From Clostridiales bacterium (lineage in GTDB: Bacteria; Bacillota_A; Clostridia; Lachnospirales; Lachnospiraceae), in NCBI GenBank assembly GCA_030154385.1, contig JASKJZ010000028.1:1-13039 (forward strand): a stretch of DNA of 13,039 nucleotides, read 5' to 3'. Below, one piece after another: positions 1-7,412 of the stretch (positions are counted from its first letter, which is position 1; each line of letters opens with the position of its first letter). A model generated the notes under the pieces. It worked only from the letters and a program-made list of their open reading frames with translations, was not told the DNA's origin and did no database searches. The translations under genes and the position numbers were made by a program.

Positions 1-1384
1 CATTTACCGATACGCGGTAGTAATTGTTATCATCATAGCGATACAGCTGTATCACATTTTTTCCGTTTTCCGTTTCGATAGTCAAAGTGGCATATAAATC
101 ATCTCCCAGTATTTTATCTGGATTAATTTCTCCCTTGTAATCAATTAGCCGAAGCGCTGAATACGCTTTGGAAAAGGAATCATAATCCATTTCTTTCCCA
201 TTTCGCTCGCATACATAGGAGGTAGTATTATTACCATCCTTATCCTTTGTGGTCGTTTCTTTTAACGTGATTTTCGCTTTATTCTCAGGTGTTTCAATGG
301 TAAGCTTTGATAACATATCCACGGTGTCACTTACCATGTACTTGTAAACATAATCAAACGCTTGGACACTTGTGAGCTCATCCGCCGTATCCATATCCAT
401 GAGATATACATATCCACTGTCTTCTGCCTGTACATAATAATTCCCATCACCATCTTCTTTCCCTATCAGGAGCTTAAACTGTCTTGGCACTGTCTTCGTT
501 TCGTTTGCATCGGAAGTAGTAGTACTAGCACTACTGTCGTCACTTGTATTACGATCGGAATCCTCTTCCATATATTGAATTTCAATCTTCTTACTATCCG
601 TTCCAATTCCATATGCACTCGCATCCTTACAATCATATTCCACACAATCTCCATAGGAAATGGAGCTATAATTTGCAAACAGACTGGAAAGCTTACTCGA
701 ATCACCCCTGACGTTACTTTTATATGCTCCAAGAATCGTCCAGGTTGCATCATTATTTAGGAGTGCCTCAAAATCTGTTTTGTTTCCACTTGTAATTTTT
801 AAATCGGTTATCTTTTCGGCATCAATGGAGGGAGCCAAAGGCGCTAGCATCAAGTCACTTTTTTTATAGGTAAAATTGGTATAGTACGTTTCATCCATTA
901 CATATATCGTTTTCTCGCCATCAATCACGCCATAATAACCACCCTTTACTGGAACCTTGCTTCCGAGCTCAATCTTGGCGCTTACACCATTTTCTAATGT
1001 AATCTCGATGATAACAGAAGGTTGATCGAGTCCATATTCACTCTTATCTTTGGCATCCTCCACGACTAATTTCGATGCGTTTACTTTTTTTAGGGTATTC
1101 AGCATCGTCGCAATATTGGTTTCGTCAACCGGAAAAGATTCATTATCCGTAAGATGCCACGCATTCTCTTTCTTTATTAGAGAAAGCGTGCCATTTTCAT
1201 TTGTAATCGTAAGGCTTTTTGTCTGGTCGGTATCAAGAGAATATAATTCAATTTCATTTGCATCCTCTCCTTCACTCACTTTGGTCTGATTGGATTGTTT
1301 TCCCAGTAGTACATATGCAAGTATTAACCCAAGCATACAGAATAGAAGAGTAAAAAGTAATGTCATTTGCTTTCTTTTTCTCAT
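1..1384 (-). CDS. DUF4340 domain-containing membrane-anchored protein (3' end missing)
   Basis: This is the third gene of a GldA/GldFG-like ABC cluster. Translating the minus strand from 1384 gives an open frame of 461 codons that runs off the left edge, so the C-terminus is missing. The start MRKRKQMTLLF leads into one transmembrane segment (about residues 8-27) and then a long extracytoplasmic region. That region has repeated beta-rich blocks such as YGLDQPSVIIEITLENG and YYGVIDGEKTIYVMD, which are typical of DUF4340. A low-complexity Ser/Thr/Asp linker lies in the middle (minus-strand DNA around 500-570). The start overlaps the stop of the upstream permease by ATGA (1381-1384), with AGAAGGAGG eight bases before it, so translation is probably coupled. 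DUF4340 proteins usually sit beside GldG-type auxiliary proteins, as here. The molecular function is unknown, and I call only family and context. Confidence 0.85.
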   Translation of the reverse strand, partial: MRKRKQMTLLFTLLFCMLGLILAYVLLGKQSNQTKVSEGEDANEIELYSLDTDQTKSLTITNENGTLSLIKKENAWHLTDNESFPVDETNIATMLNTLKKVNASKLVVEDAKDKSEYGLDQPSVIIEITLENGVSAKIELGSKVPVKGGYYGVIDGEKTIYVMDETYYTNFTYKKSDLMLAPLAPSIDAEKITDLKITSGNKTDFEALLNNDATWTILGAYKSNVRGDSSKLSSLFANYSSISYGDCVEYDCKDASAYGIGTDSKKIEIQYMEEDSDRNTSDDSSASTTTSDANETKTVPRQFKLLIGKEDGDGNYYVQAEDSGYVYLMDMDTADELTSVQAFDYVYKYMVSDTVDMLSKLTIETPENKAKITLKETTTKDKDGNNTTSYVCERNGKEMDYDSFSKAYSALRLIDYKGEINPDKILGDDLYATLTIETENGKNVIQLYRYDDNNYYRVSVN

Positions 1385-3627
1385 CCATTTTTCCTCCTTC
1401 TAAGCCAAATTACCAATCCAGCTATCAAAAGCGTCACAGGGATAACAACTACCAGTATGGCTCCCCAGAAAATTGCACTAGAAGGAGTTACCGTTAAATA
1501 GGTTTGCGTAACACTTCGCTCTGGAATGGATAATCCACTCTCCGTATCCGATAGCCAGCTTACAGAATTTAAAAACAATGTCTCATTTCCTAACTGCCCT
1601 GTCGAAGTAAAGGTATCATCCAAAAGGTATCCCGTACCAATTGTTACAATTTTTGTCTCCTTATCATCAAATTTTTCTGTAATTGCAGCACCAAGGACGA
1701 ACGGACCAGAAATATCTCCCTTCTCCTTTTCAATCTGATTTGATGAGACATCTACTTTTGAATAGGATTGATCTGAGGTGGTAAGCAGTGTATCAATCGT
1801 TACCGTACTTCGAATATCACTCGAAACCTCCAATCCTTGCGAAACCGCCAGTACCATGTATTTATCAATGGAATCCGTTATCGCATGGCTTTGTTTGCTT
1901 GGCACAATATAAGAAGGATAGTTTGCAGCATAATTGCCTGCCTCCTCAATTACGACGCCGTTTACTGGCGTTATTCCATAATACTCCAAAAGTCCGTCAT
2001 AATTATCCATTGTTTGATCGGTATACGAAACATTAAGAATCGCTTTTCCTCCGTTTTCCAGGTAGGTCTGGATAATGGATACCTCATCCTTTGATAAATC
2101 CGATGTAGGGGCATTTACTACCAACAAATCGCAATCAGTTGGAATTACCTCTGCGGTCAATGTAGCAAGCTCTTCCGTATCAATATTCAACTTCTTAATG
2201 GAATTTTTCATGCTATCCCCAATTGCCGCTTCTCCATGTCCCGTTACAATATACATTTTAGGACGGCTTTCCGTTGTTACATATTGAATTGCCGATGTAA
2301 TCTGTCCTTCTACATCGATTGCCTTTGTATATTGCTGATAAGTATTGTAATCAATATCTGTTATTTCCATGTCCGAATATGGTACATATTTGGACAGTCC
2401 GTTTGTTTCATTCACTACAATTACACTCTCACTGCTCACATCTTCATTGGTATACTGCTTCGAAAAATTAGGATATAGTACTGGATCCTTTTCCTCTACC
2501 TTTAGCTTTCCATTTAAACCATTATATTGCTTGATTATATTGTGAATCTGGGCAGTTTCTTCTCCATCTGCTACCATATAGTAGATGGTGACCGGATCTT
2601 TTATTCCTTCTATCAGAGTTTTTGTAGCATCCGTTAACGTGTACATTGATTCGCTGCTGACATCAAATTGCAAATCTGCTTTGGCAGCAATCAGATTCAC
2701 CACAACTAGTATTGCAATCACAACAGATATCAATGTACTTTGATAGGCACCGCTCTTTAGGCGCTTTGGAGTAAAGGACTGTTTAATCAATACAATGGTC
2801 AAAAACAGGAAAAATACAATGATGCTTCCATAGTAGCAAAGAGCTGTAACATCAATAATACCTATTTTAAAATTATCAAAACGAGACATGATGGAAATAC
2901 CATTGCACATTCGAACAAGTAATCCATCAAACAAACTCGATTTCAAGAAATAGAGTGCCGTTAGTCCACCCGCAAATACAACACTAAAAGCAAGGGAAAC
3001 CTTAAAACTATGCATCATAAAGTAAAGCATCCAGGCCACTAATAGGATTATGACATATAAAACCACGACGCATGTGACCTTATCCGATGGTAAGATATTT
3101 GCGATGGCAGGCATTAAATCAGTTAACAAAAATGCCAGAAAGGATATAACAGCAGCAATCACTTGGCTTTCTGTAAGAGATGATATAAAAACACCAAGCG
3201 CGATATAGGTTGCTCCCATCAGCGAAAATCCTAAAATTCCTCCATAAGCAGTTGCAAAATTTATCGTTCCAAACTGTCTTAAGATGAGCGGATAACACAT
3301 CGAAATAGCCATTGGTATTAAAAATAACGTAAGAACCGCAAAAAATTTTCCAAGCACAATCTTTTCAACTGAAATTGGTGCTGTATATAAGAGCTGCTCT
3401 GTCTTTTGCTTCTTCTCTTCCGCAATAACCCGCATTGTTATAATTGGAACCAATAGAATCAAAACAAAAGAAAGTGAGTTCAACACATATTCAAAATTAC
3501 TGTATGCATTTACCAGATTATATGCAACGGTATAAATTCCTAAAATAGCAAGAAAAAATGCCATAAATACAAAGCCAATCATGGAAGTGAAATAAGATTT
3601 TAATTCTTTTTTATAGATTGCAAGCAT
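1381..3627 (-). CDS. ABC-2 type permease fused to GldG-like auxiliary domain
   Basis: This 748-residue protein joins two parts that are separate (GldF and GldG) in gliding Bacteroidetes. Residues 1 to about 285 are an ABC-2 permease: several hydrophobic segments (near 12-33, 52-67, 94-113, 131-150, 155-172, 185-204, 211-229, 262-283) and the cytoplasmic loop EEKKQKTEQLL...PISVEKIVLGKF typical of the family. A further membrane segment (about 297-315) leads into a GldG-like extracytoplasmic domain that opens with FDVSSESMYTLTDATKTL and contains the conserved MYIVTGHGEA block. A last membrane helix near 718-742 ends in RRRKNG. The gene overlaps the upstream ATPase by 17 bases and has its own GGAGG nine bases before the start. 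It should form the membrane part of the transporter with that ATPase. The substrate is unknown. The fusion is common in Clostridia, so I do not read it as an assembly artefact. Confidence 0.88.
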   Translation of the reverse strand: MLAIYKKELKSYFTSMIGFVFMAFFLAILGIYTVAYNLVNAYSNFEYVLNSLSFVLILLVPIITMRVIAEEKKQKTEQLLYTAPISVEKIVLGKFFAVLTLFLIPMAISMCYPLILRQFGTINFATAYGGILGFSLMGATYIALGVFISSLTESQVIAAVISFLAFLLTDLMPAIANILPSDKVTCVVVLYVIILLVAWMLYFMMHSFKVSLAFSVVFAGGLTALYFLKSSLFDGLLVRMCNGISIMSRFDNFKIGIIDVTALCYYGSIIVFFLFLTIVLIKQSFTPKRLKSGAYQSTLISVVIAILVVVNLIAAKADLQFDVSSESMYTLTDATKTLIEGIKDPVTIYYMVADGEETAQIHNIIKQYNGLNGKLKVEEKDPVLYPNFSKQYTNEDVSSESVIVVNETNGLSKYVPYSDMEITDIDYNTYQQYTKAIDVEGQITSAIQYVTTESRPKMYIVTGHGEAAIGDSMKNSIKKLNIDTEELATLTAEVIPTDCDLLVVNAPTSDLSKDEVSIIQTYLENGGKAILNVSYTDQTMDNYDGLLEYYGITPVNGVVIEEAGNYAANYPSYIVPSKQSHAITDSIDKYMVLAVSQGLEVSSDIRSTVTIDTLLTTSDQSYSKVDVSSNQIEKEKGDISGPFVLGAAITEKFDDKETKIVTIGTGYLLDDTFTSTGQLGNETLFLNSVSWLSDTESGLSIPERSVTQTYLTVTPSSAIFWGAILVVVIPVTLLIAGLVIWLRRRKNG

Positions 3628-4570
3628 CGTTTGTTCCCTCCTCTTTTGTTACTTCTAAGAAAATGTCCTCAAGGGACATCGTAGAAGCCTTCATTTCAAG
3701 AATGGGACACTTTGCATCCGCCAATGTATAAAAAATAACTTCTCGAATATCTTCTGTTCCATTTCCAGTTATTATAAGTCGGCACTCATCCTCCCCCATC
3801 TCTTCTACTTTCATTTCTTTGATGGTCTCCATAAGCCCTTCAAAAGCCTTTTCTACCATCTCCTGACTTCCTTTTATTAAAAGCTCAATTACTTGCGCCG
3901 TCTGCATACGATTTGTCAAATTCTGTGGCGTATCGCTTACAATCAGTTTTCCTTTATTGATAATCATAATTTTATCACAAACAGCACTTACCTCTGATAA
4001 TATATGAGAACTAAGAATGACTGTATGATCCTTACTCAGCTTTTTTATTAAATCACGGATCTCAATAATTTGCATCGGATCGAGACCAACCGTTGGTTCA
4101 TCCAAAATAATCACCTCTGGATAACCCATAATAGCGCTCGCAAGACCCACACGCTGTTTATATCCTTTCGATAAGTGCTTAATCAATTGAAGCTTTCGGT
4201 CTAAAATTCCCGTAAGTCCCATAATCTCTTCAATCATGGCACCTCGCTTCTTTTTATCGACATTCTTTAATTCTGCTACGAATGACAAATACTCAATCAC
4301 TCGCATATCCGGATACAAAGGGGGTATTTCGGGGAGATATCCAATGGATTTTTTTACCAACTGAGGTTCCTCCATAATATCATGCCCATCGACAACTACC
4401 GTACCCTCGGTTGCTGGAATATATCCTGTTATGATATTCATGGTTGTTGATTTACCTGCTCCATTGGGTCCTAAGAAGCCAACAACTTCGCCTTTGTCTA
4501 CTGAAAAACTCAGGCCGTCAATTGCGATATGACCATCATAGCGCTTGACTAGATCTTTTACTTCTATCAT
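3611..4570 (-). CDS. ABC transporter ATP-binding protein (ABC-2 / GldA-like)
   Basis: This is the ATPase subunit (319 residues) expected to power the permease encoded just downstream. From the chosen start, Walker A GPNGAGKST is at residues 34-42, the signature LSKGYKQR at 133-140, Walker B VIILDEP at 153-159, and the switch histidine in SSHILSE at about 189. All catalytic motifs are intact. The region after about residue 215 is the C-terminal extension common in ABC-2 ATPases of the CcmA/GldA type. I start at 4570 (MIEVKDLVK) and not at the in-frame ATG at 4588, because the ribosome binding site GGAGGAG lies between the two. The 3' end overlaps the permease start by 17 bases, so the two are translationally coupled. 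The substrate cannot be read from the sequence. Confidence 0.93.
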   Translation of the reverse strand: MIEVKDLVKRYDGHIAIDGLSFSVDKGEVVGFLGPNGAGKSTTMNIITGYIPATEGTVVVDGHDIMEEPQLVKKSIGYLPEIPPLYPDMRVIEYLSFVAELKNVDKKKRGAMIEEIMGLTGILDRKLQLIKHLSKGYKQRVGLASAIMGYPEVIILDEPTVGLDPMQIIEIRDLIKKLSKDHTVILSSHILSEVSAVCDKIMIINKGKLIVSDTPQNLTNRMQTAQVIELLIKGSQEMVEKAFEGLMETIKEMKVEEMGEDECRLIITGNGTEDIREVIFYTLADAKCPILEMKASTMSLEDIFLEVTKEEGTNDACNL

Positions 4571-4575
4571 TTTTT

Positions 4576-4583
4576 CTCCTCCT
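4576..4583 (-). promoter_or_regulatory. Ribosome binding site that fixes the ATPase start
   Basis: On the minus strand, AGGAGGAG lies seven bases (counted from AGGAGG) before the ATG at 4570. The alternative in-frame ATG at 4588 would place this site inside the coding sequence and has no comparable site of its own. Confidence 0.8.
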
Positions 4584-4629
4584 AACATGGGAAATTCAAA
4601 TCGTTTCTATGATACGAGGAGATTGCGAA

Positions 4630-4674
4630 AATTTTGTGAACAAAACCCTCTTTTCACAAATTCTTCACAAAATT
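4630..4674. promoter_or_regulatory. TTCACA direct repeats and 11-bp inverted repeat upstream of the ABC cluster
   Basis: TTCACA occurs at 4653-4658 and 4664-4669, spaced 11 bases start to start (TTCACA-N5-TTCACA). An inverted copy, TTTGTGAA, lies at 4633-4640. The outer copies form a perfect 11-bp inverted repeat, AATTTTGTGAA (4630-4640) and TTCACAAAATT (4664-4674). One-helical-turn direct repeats of this type are the usual target of OmpR/PhoP-family response regulators. The proximal copy reads TTCACAAA on the minus strand and ends 18 bases before a possible -10 TATCAT (4609-4614), with no good -35. That fits an activator-dependent promoter for the ATPase gene. Regulator identity is inference. 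Part of the repeat lies in the last codons of the diguanylate cyclase gene. I see no clear intrinsic terminator here. Confidence 0.4.
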
Positions 4675-5771
4675 ATTTTTTTCGTGTGAATCGTTATTTT
4701 TTGTAAGATTTAAGTCTTCTCGCTCTTTTTCTTTCATAATACGCTTAACTTCATACATGCGCTGATCTGCTTCTTGAAACAGGGTCTTTATGTCTTTCTC
4801 TCCCCTATAGCCCACTGCATATCCTACGGCACAGCTAATTTTCTCCCAAGAATGTTCTATCTCTCCATTTTTTTCTTTTATAACCGTAACTAACTGTTCC
4901 ATAAAACGTTTTGCTTTTTCTTCCGAACAATCTTCGAAGATACCAATAAACTCATCGCCTCCGAAACGACCAACAAAACCGTATTCACTTCCAACTCGGC
5001 TAAGTAAAAGTGCAAGATTTCGTATCAGTAAATCACCAGCTTGATGTCCATACTGGTCATTCGTTGCTTTTAGTCGGTTTAAATCGAGTACGATAACCGT
5101 CAGATATCCCAAATAGGAATGCTGCGTATATTCTTCAATCTTCTTGTCACAAGATGCTTTATTTGCAATTCCTGTATAGGGATCATAGTATGCCATCTGG
5201 TTTAGCGTTTTAGCCTTTGATGAAAGTCTTGCATTTTTTGCAAGCGTATAGAACAGCACCCCTAATAAGACGAAAAATACAAGATAAAGAAGATATAATA
5301 TTATCTTGATCCGATTTACATAGCTTTCCATATAAGCTTGCGCAGAAAAAGCCGCTAGGTTGATATCATTGTATGTGTTCTCACTATAATCATAGAGCAA
5401 TTTTGTAGATTCACCATTTCTAACTTTATAAATTTCTGATTTAATTTTTTCCCATTCCTCTGCCACCTTACTCATATGATTTTGATATGTGACATCCTGT
5501 AATAAAGGTACCTCATATTCTCCTTCACCTGTTTGAAGCATGGGAATCATTTCATCAATAAGCTGAATCAAAGAATCATTTTGACTCCCTTGTATTTCTT
5601 CTTTTACAACAATTTGGGTTGCTCCTCCTATAAACCCTGTATAGTGAATCACCCTTGCCGCTCCACGAATCATTTCGACGGAACGAATCGAAAAACAACA
5701 ATCAAGATAAAGAATAGCATTAAAACTGCGACATACGTTACCGTGCTTACCTTCATTTTTCTATTCTTCAT
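4654..5771 (-). CDS. Membrane-anchored diguanylate cyclase (GGDEF), frame broken near the 5' end
   Basis: GGDEF enzymes make cyclic di-GMP from two GTP. The open frame 4654-5673 codes 339 residues: a helical sensor stretch starting IRGAARVIHYTGFIGGATQ, a membrane helix (about 122-145), then a GGDEF domain (about 160-315) with DLNRLKATND, YGHQAGD and the intact active-site loop RFGGDEF (GGDEF at 238-242). The inhibitory RxxD site expected five residues before GGDEF is absent. The natural start appears to be the ATG at 5771-5769, which overlaps the stop of the upstream MogA-like gene by ATGA and follows AAGGAA. That frame encodes a first transmembrane helix but stops after 33 codons (5670-5771). 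Adding one base to the T run at 5691-5695 (minus strand) joins the frames into a 372-residue protein with two helices around the sensor. This could be a real mutation, slippage or a sequencing error. The catalytic domain is whole. Confidence 0.82.
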
Positions 5772-6274
5772 GAGTTTCCTTCCCTTCTGGCACATTCACT
5801 GGCGCTTCCTTTTAAAATATCAATTCCATGCCCTAATTCCGAAAGAATATATGTCAAACTTTCCTCCACCGCTTTTGGACTACCCGGAAGGTTTATAATA
5901 AGTGTTTGTCCCCTTATTACCGAAACACCACGACTTAGCATAGCACGCTTTGTAACTGTCATAGAGTAGGCTCTTATTGCTTCTGCAATACCTGGTGCAT
6001 TTCTCGTGGCTGCCGCAAGAGTCGCCTCTGGTGTAACATCACGAATTGAAAAACCAGTTCCACCAGTCGTAAGTATTAAATCTAGCTTTAATATATCAGA
6101 CATCCGTATCAATTCTTCCAAAATCTGCTCCTTATCATCTGGTATTAAAATCATTTCCTTTACTTCATATACCTTTGTAGTTCTCAAAATTTCCTCAATT
6201 AAAGGTCCGCTTTTATCAACCCGTTCTCCTCTTGATCCTTTGTCGCTCATTGTGATAATTCCCGCTGTATACAT
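5768..6274 (-). CDS. MogA/MoaB-family molybdopterin adenylyltransferase
   Basis: This single-domain protein (168 residues) belongs to the MogA/MoaB family, which adenylates molybdopterin before metal insertion in molybdenum cofactor synthesis in the cytoplasm. Visible motifs are SDKGSRGERVDKSGP (10-24), the nucleotide and pterin loop TTGGTGFSIRDVTPEAT (69-85, with the family's conserved Asp at 79), and INLPGSPKA (127-135). The length is normal for the family. The start at 6274 follows AAGGAG nine bases upstream. A promoter lies at 6338-6366. The stop overlaps the start of the diguanylate cyclase gene by ATGA, so the two are probably cotranscribed. No other molybdenum cofactor gene is in the window. 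Whether it acts as MogA or as MoaB cannot be settled from the sequence, so I give no symbol. Confidence 0.9.
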   Translation of the reverse strand: MYTAGIITMSDKGSRGERVDKSGPLIEEILRTTKVYEVKEMILIPDDKEQILEELIRMSDILKLDLILTTGGTGFSIRDVTPEATLAAATRNAPGIAEAIRAYSMTVTKRAMLSRGVSVIRGQTLIINLPGSPKAVEESLTYILSELGHGIDILKGSASECARREGNS

Positions 6275-6337
6275 ATAAAATTCTCCTTTATTATATTATG
6301 ATTATACATTATAATACCTATTTATTTCCTTTCCTTT

Positions 6338-6366
6338 ATTCTAATTTCTATTCCAGGTGACGTCAA
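6338..6366 (-). promoter_or_regulatory. Predicted sigma-A promoter for the MogA-like gene
   Basis: On the minus strand, -35 TTGACG (6361-6366) and -10 TAGAAT (6338-6343) are separated by 17 bases. Each hexamer matches consensus at five of six positions. An 8-bp palindrome, TGACGTCA (6358-6365), overlaps the -35 element and could be an operator, but it may be chance. Alternative -10-like TATAAT runs lie nearer the gene without a matching -35. The element sits just past the lsrF terminator, which supports an independent transcription unit. Confidence 0.6.
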
Positions 6367-6379
6367 TCCCAATATACGC

Positions 6380-6421
6380 AAAAAAGCAAGAAGCTGATAT
6401 AAAATCAATCAACTTCTTGCT
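6380..6421 (-). terminator. Intrinsic terminator of the lsr operon
   Basis: On the minus strand, AGCAAGAAGTTGAT pairs with ATCAGCTTCTTGCT in a 14-bp stem with one G-U pair and a nine-base loop (6385-6421). A run of six T residues follows directly. It lies 20 bases past the lsrF stop and is a textbook Rho-independent terminator. Confidence 0.92.
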
Positions 6422-6440
6422 CCTAATGCATACAGCTTTT

Positions 6441-7319
6441 CTATTTTTTTGTATCTAAATAGAATTCATATGCTTCTTTATCTGTGGCGCCTTTATGAAC
6501 AACCATATTAACCGCTTGAGCCATCGTAACAGGATCTTGACTCTGGAAAATATTTCTTCCCATGTCCACTCCTCTTGCCCCTTTACTTATCACCTCATAT
6601 GCAAGGGAAAGTGCATCTTTTTCAGCAAGTTTCTTTCCACCTGCAACAACAATAGGTACTGGACAAGCTGCAACAATCTCTTCAAAATTTTCGCAGTTAT
6701 AAGTCTTTATAATATTTGCTCCTAATTCAGCTACAATTCTAGTAGCTAGCTTAAAGAACCGATCTGTTCTTTCCATCTGCTTACCGACTGCAATCACACC
6801 CATAGTCGGGATATCATAGCGCATTCCCATATTAATCGTCTTTGACAAATTTTCGAGACTTGACAATTGACCATCTGCTCCAATGAAGGTCTGCACTGCC
6901 ATACAGTCCGCATTCATGCGAATTGCATCTTCAATGTCAACCGCAATCACTTCATGAGACAAATCATCATTTAACATCGAAGAACCCGAAGTCGTGCGGA
7001 GCGCGATTCCCTTTCTGCCTTCTGGCGGAACGCAGGTTCTAAGCGCTCCTCTTGTTCCCATTAAAACATCCACATGAGGAATTAACTGAGGTATCAAGAT
7101 ATCCAATCGTTCTAATCCGGCCGTTGATCCCATAAAATATCCATGATCGAACGCAAACATTACCGTGTTTCCACTTACAGGATCGAATATGTTGGAAAGA
7201 TGTTTTTTCATTCCCCAATCAAGATTATTAGCTCCTTTCACATGAAAGTTTCCTTGATTTGCAAAAGGTACTCCTACTTTATAATCTTTTGCAACTTTTA
7301 ATCCATCTATATCTGCCAT
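6441..7319 (-). CDS. lsrF: LsrF-like thiolase of AI-2 breakdown (3-hydroxy-5-phosphonooxypentane-2,4-dione thiolase)
   Basis: In enteric bacteria LsrF performs the last step of AI-2 catabolism, transferring an acetyl group from phosphorylated 3-hydroxypentane-2,4-dione to CoA and leaving dihydroxyacetone phosphate. The protein has 292 residues (E. coli 291) and matches LsrF along its length as I recall it: MADIDGLKVAKD at the start, LDWGMKKHLSNIF, FAFDHGYFMGSTAGLERLD (57-73), then CPVPIVVAGGKKL (219-231) and GVDMGRNIFQS (250-260). The lysine in IIKTY (Lys205) aligns with E. coli Lys203, the catalytic residue of this class I aldolase-like fold. The start at 7319 has TAGGAGG eight bases upstream. 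It is the last gene of the operon, followed by a terminator. No lsrG lies next to it. Confidence is high because solute uptake genes of lsr type precede it in the expected order. Confidence 0.95.
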   Translation of the reverse strand: MADIDGLKVAKDYKVGVPFANQGNFHVKGANNLDWGMKKHLSNIFDPVSGNTVMFAFDHGYFMGSTAGLERLDILIPQLIPHVDVLMGTRGALRTCVPPEGRKGIALRTTSGSSMLNDDLSHEVIAVDIEDAIRMNADCMAVQTFIGADGQLSSLENLSKTINMGMRYDIPTMGVIAVGKQMERTDRFFKLATRIVAELGANIIKTYNCENFEEIVAACPVPIVVAGGKKLAEKDALSLAYEVISKGARGVDMGRNIFQSQDPVTMAQAVNMVVHKGATDKEAYEFYLDTKK

Positions 7320-7354
7320 TTATTAAGCCTCCTACTTTTAGTCCCATTTCGTTT

Positions 7355-7386
7355 CATACTTGTTTCATTTCATACTTGTTTCATTT
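7355..7386. repeat. 16-bp tandem repeat, two copies, between lsrB and lsrF
   Basis: CATACTTGTTTCATTT is repeated exactly at 7355-7370 and 7371-7386, followed by the first bases of a third copy (CAT). It lies in the 93-base gap between lsrB and lsrF, which holds no gene and no terminator-like hairpin. It may be plain slippage, or a binding or RNA-processing element. Confidence 0.75.
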
Positions 7387-7412
7387 CATGCGTATTTAAC
7401 TACGTTATACCA

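Noticed and set aside
362..760. Plus-strand open frame of 132 codons (and a 95-codon minus-strand frame at 466-753)
   Set aside because: Both overlap the DUF4340 coding frame, lack a good ribosome binding site and have Cys/Ile-rich or low-quality composition. They are shadows of the real gene.
1381..3627. Permease-GldG fusion as an assembly or frameshift artefact
   Set aside because: The frame is continuous, a membrane segment joins the two halves, and such fusions are usual in Clostridia.
4630..4674. Inverted repeat read as an intrinsic terminator for the diguanylate cyclase gene
   Set aside because: The loop is 23 bases and the stem is AT-rich. One arm lies inside the coding end. The repeated TTCACA pattern fits a protein site better.
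6358..6365. TGACGTCA palindrome as a defined operator
   Set aside because: A single 8-bp palindrome overlapping a -35 is too little evidence, and no second copy was seen.
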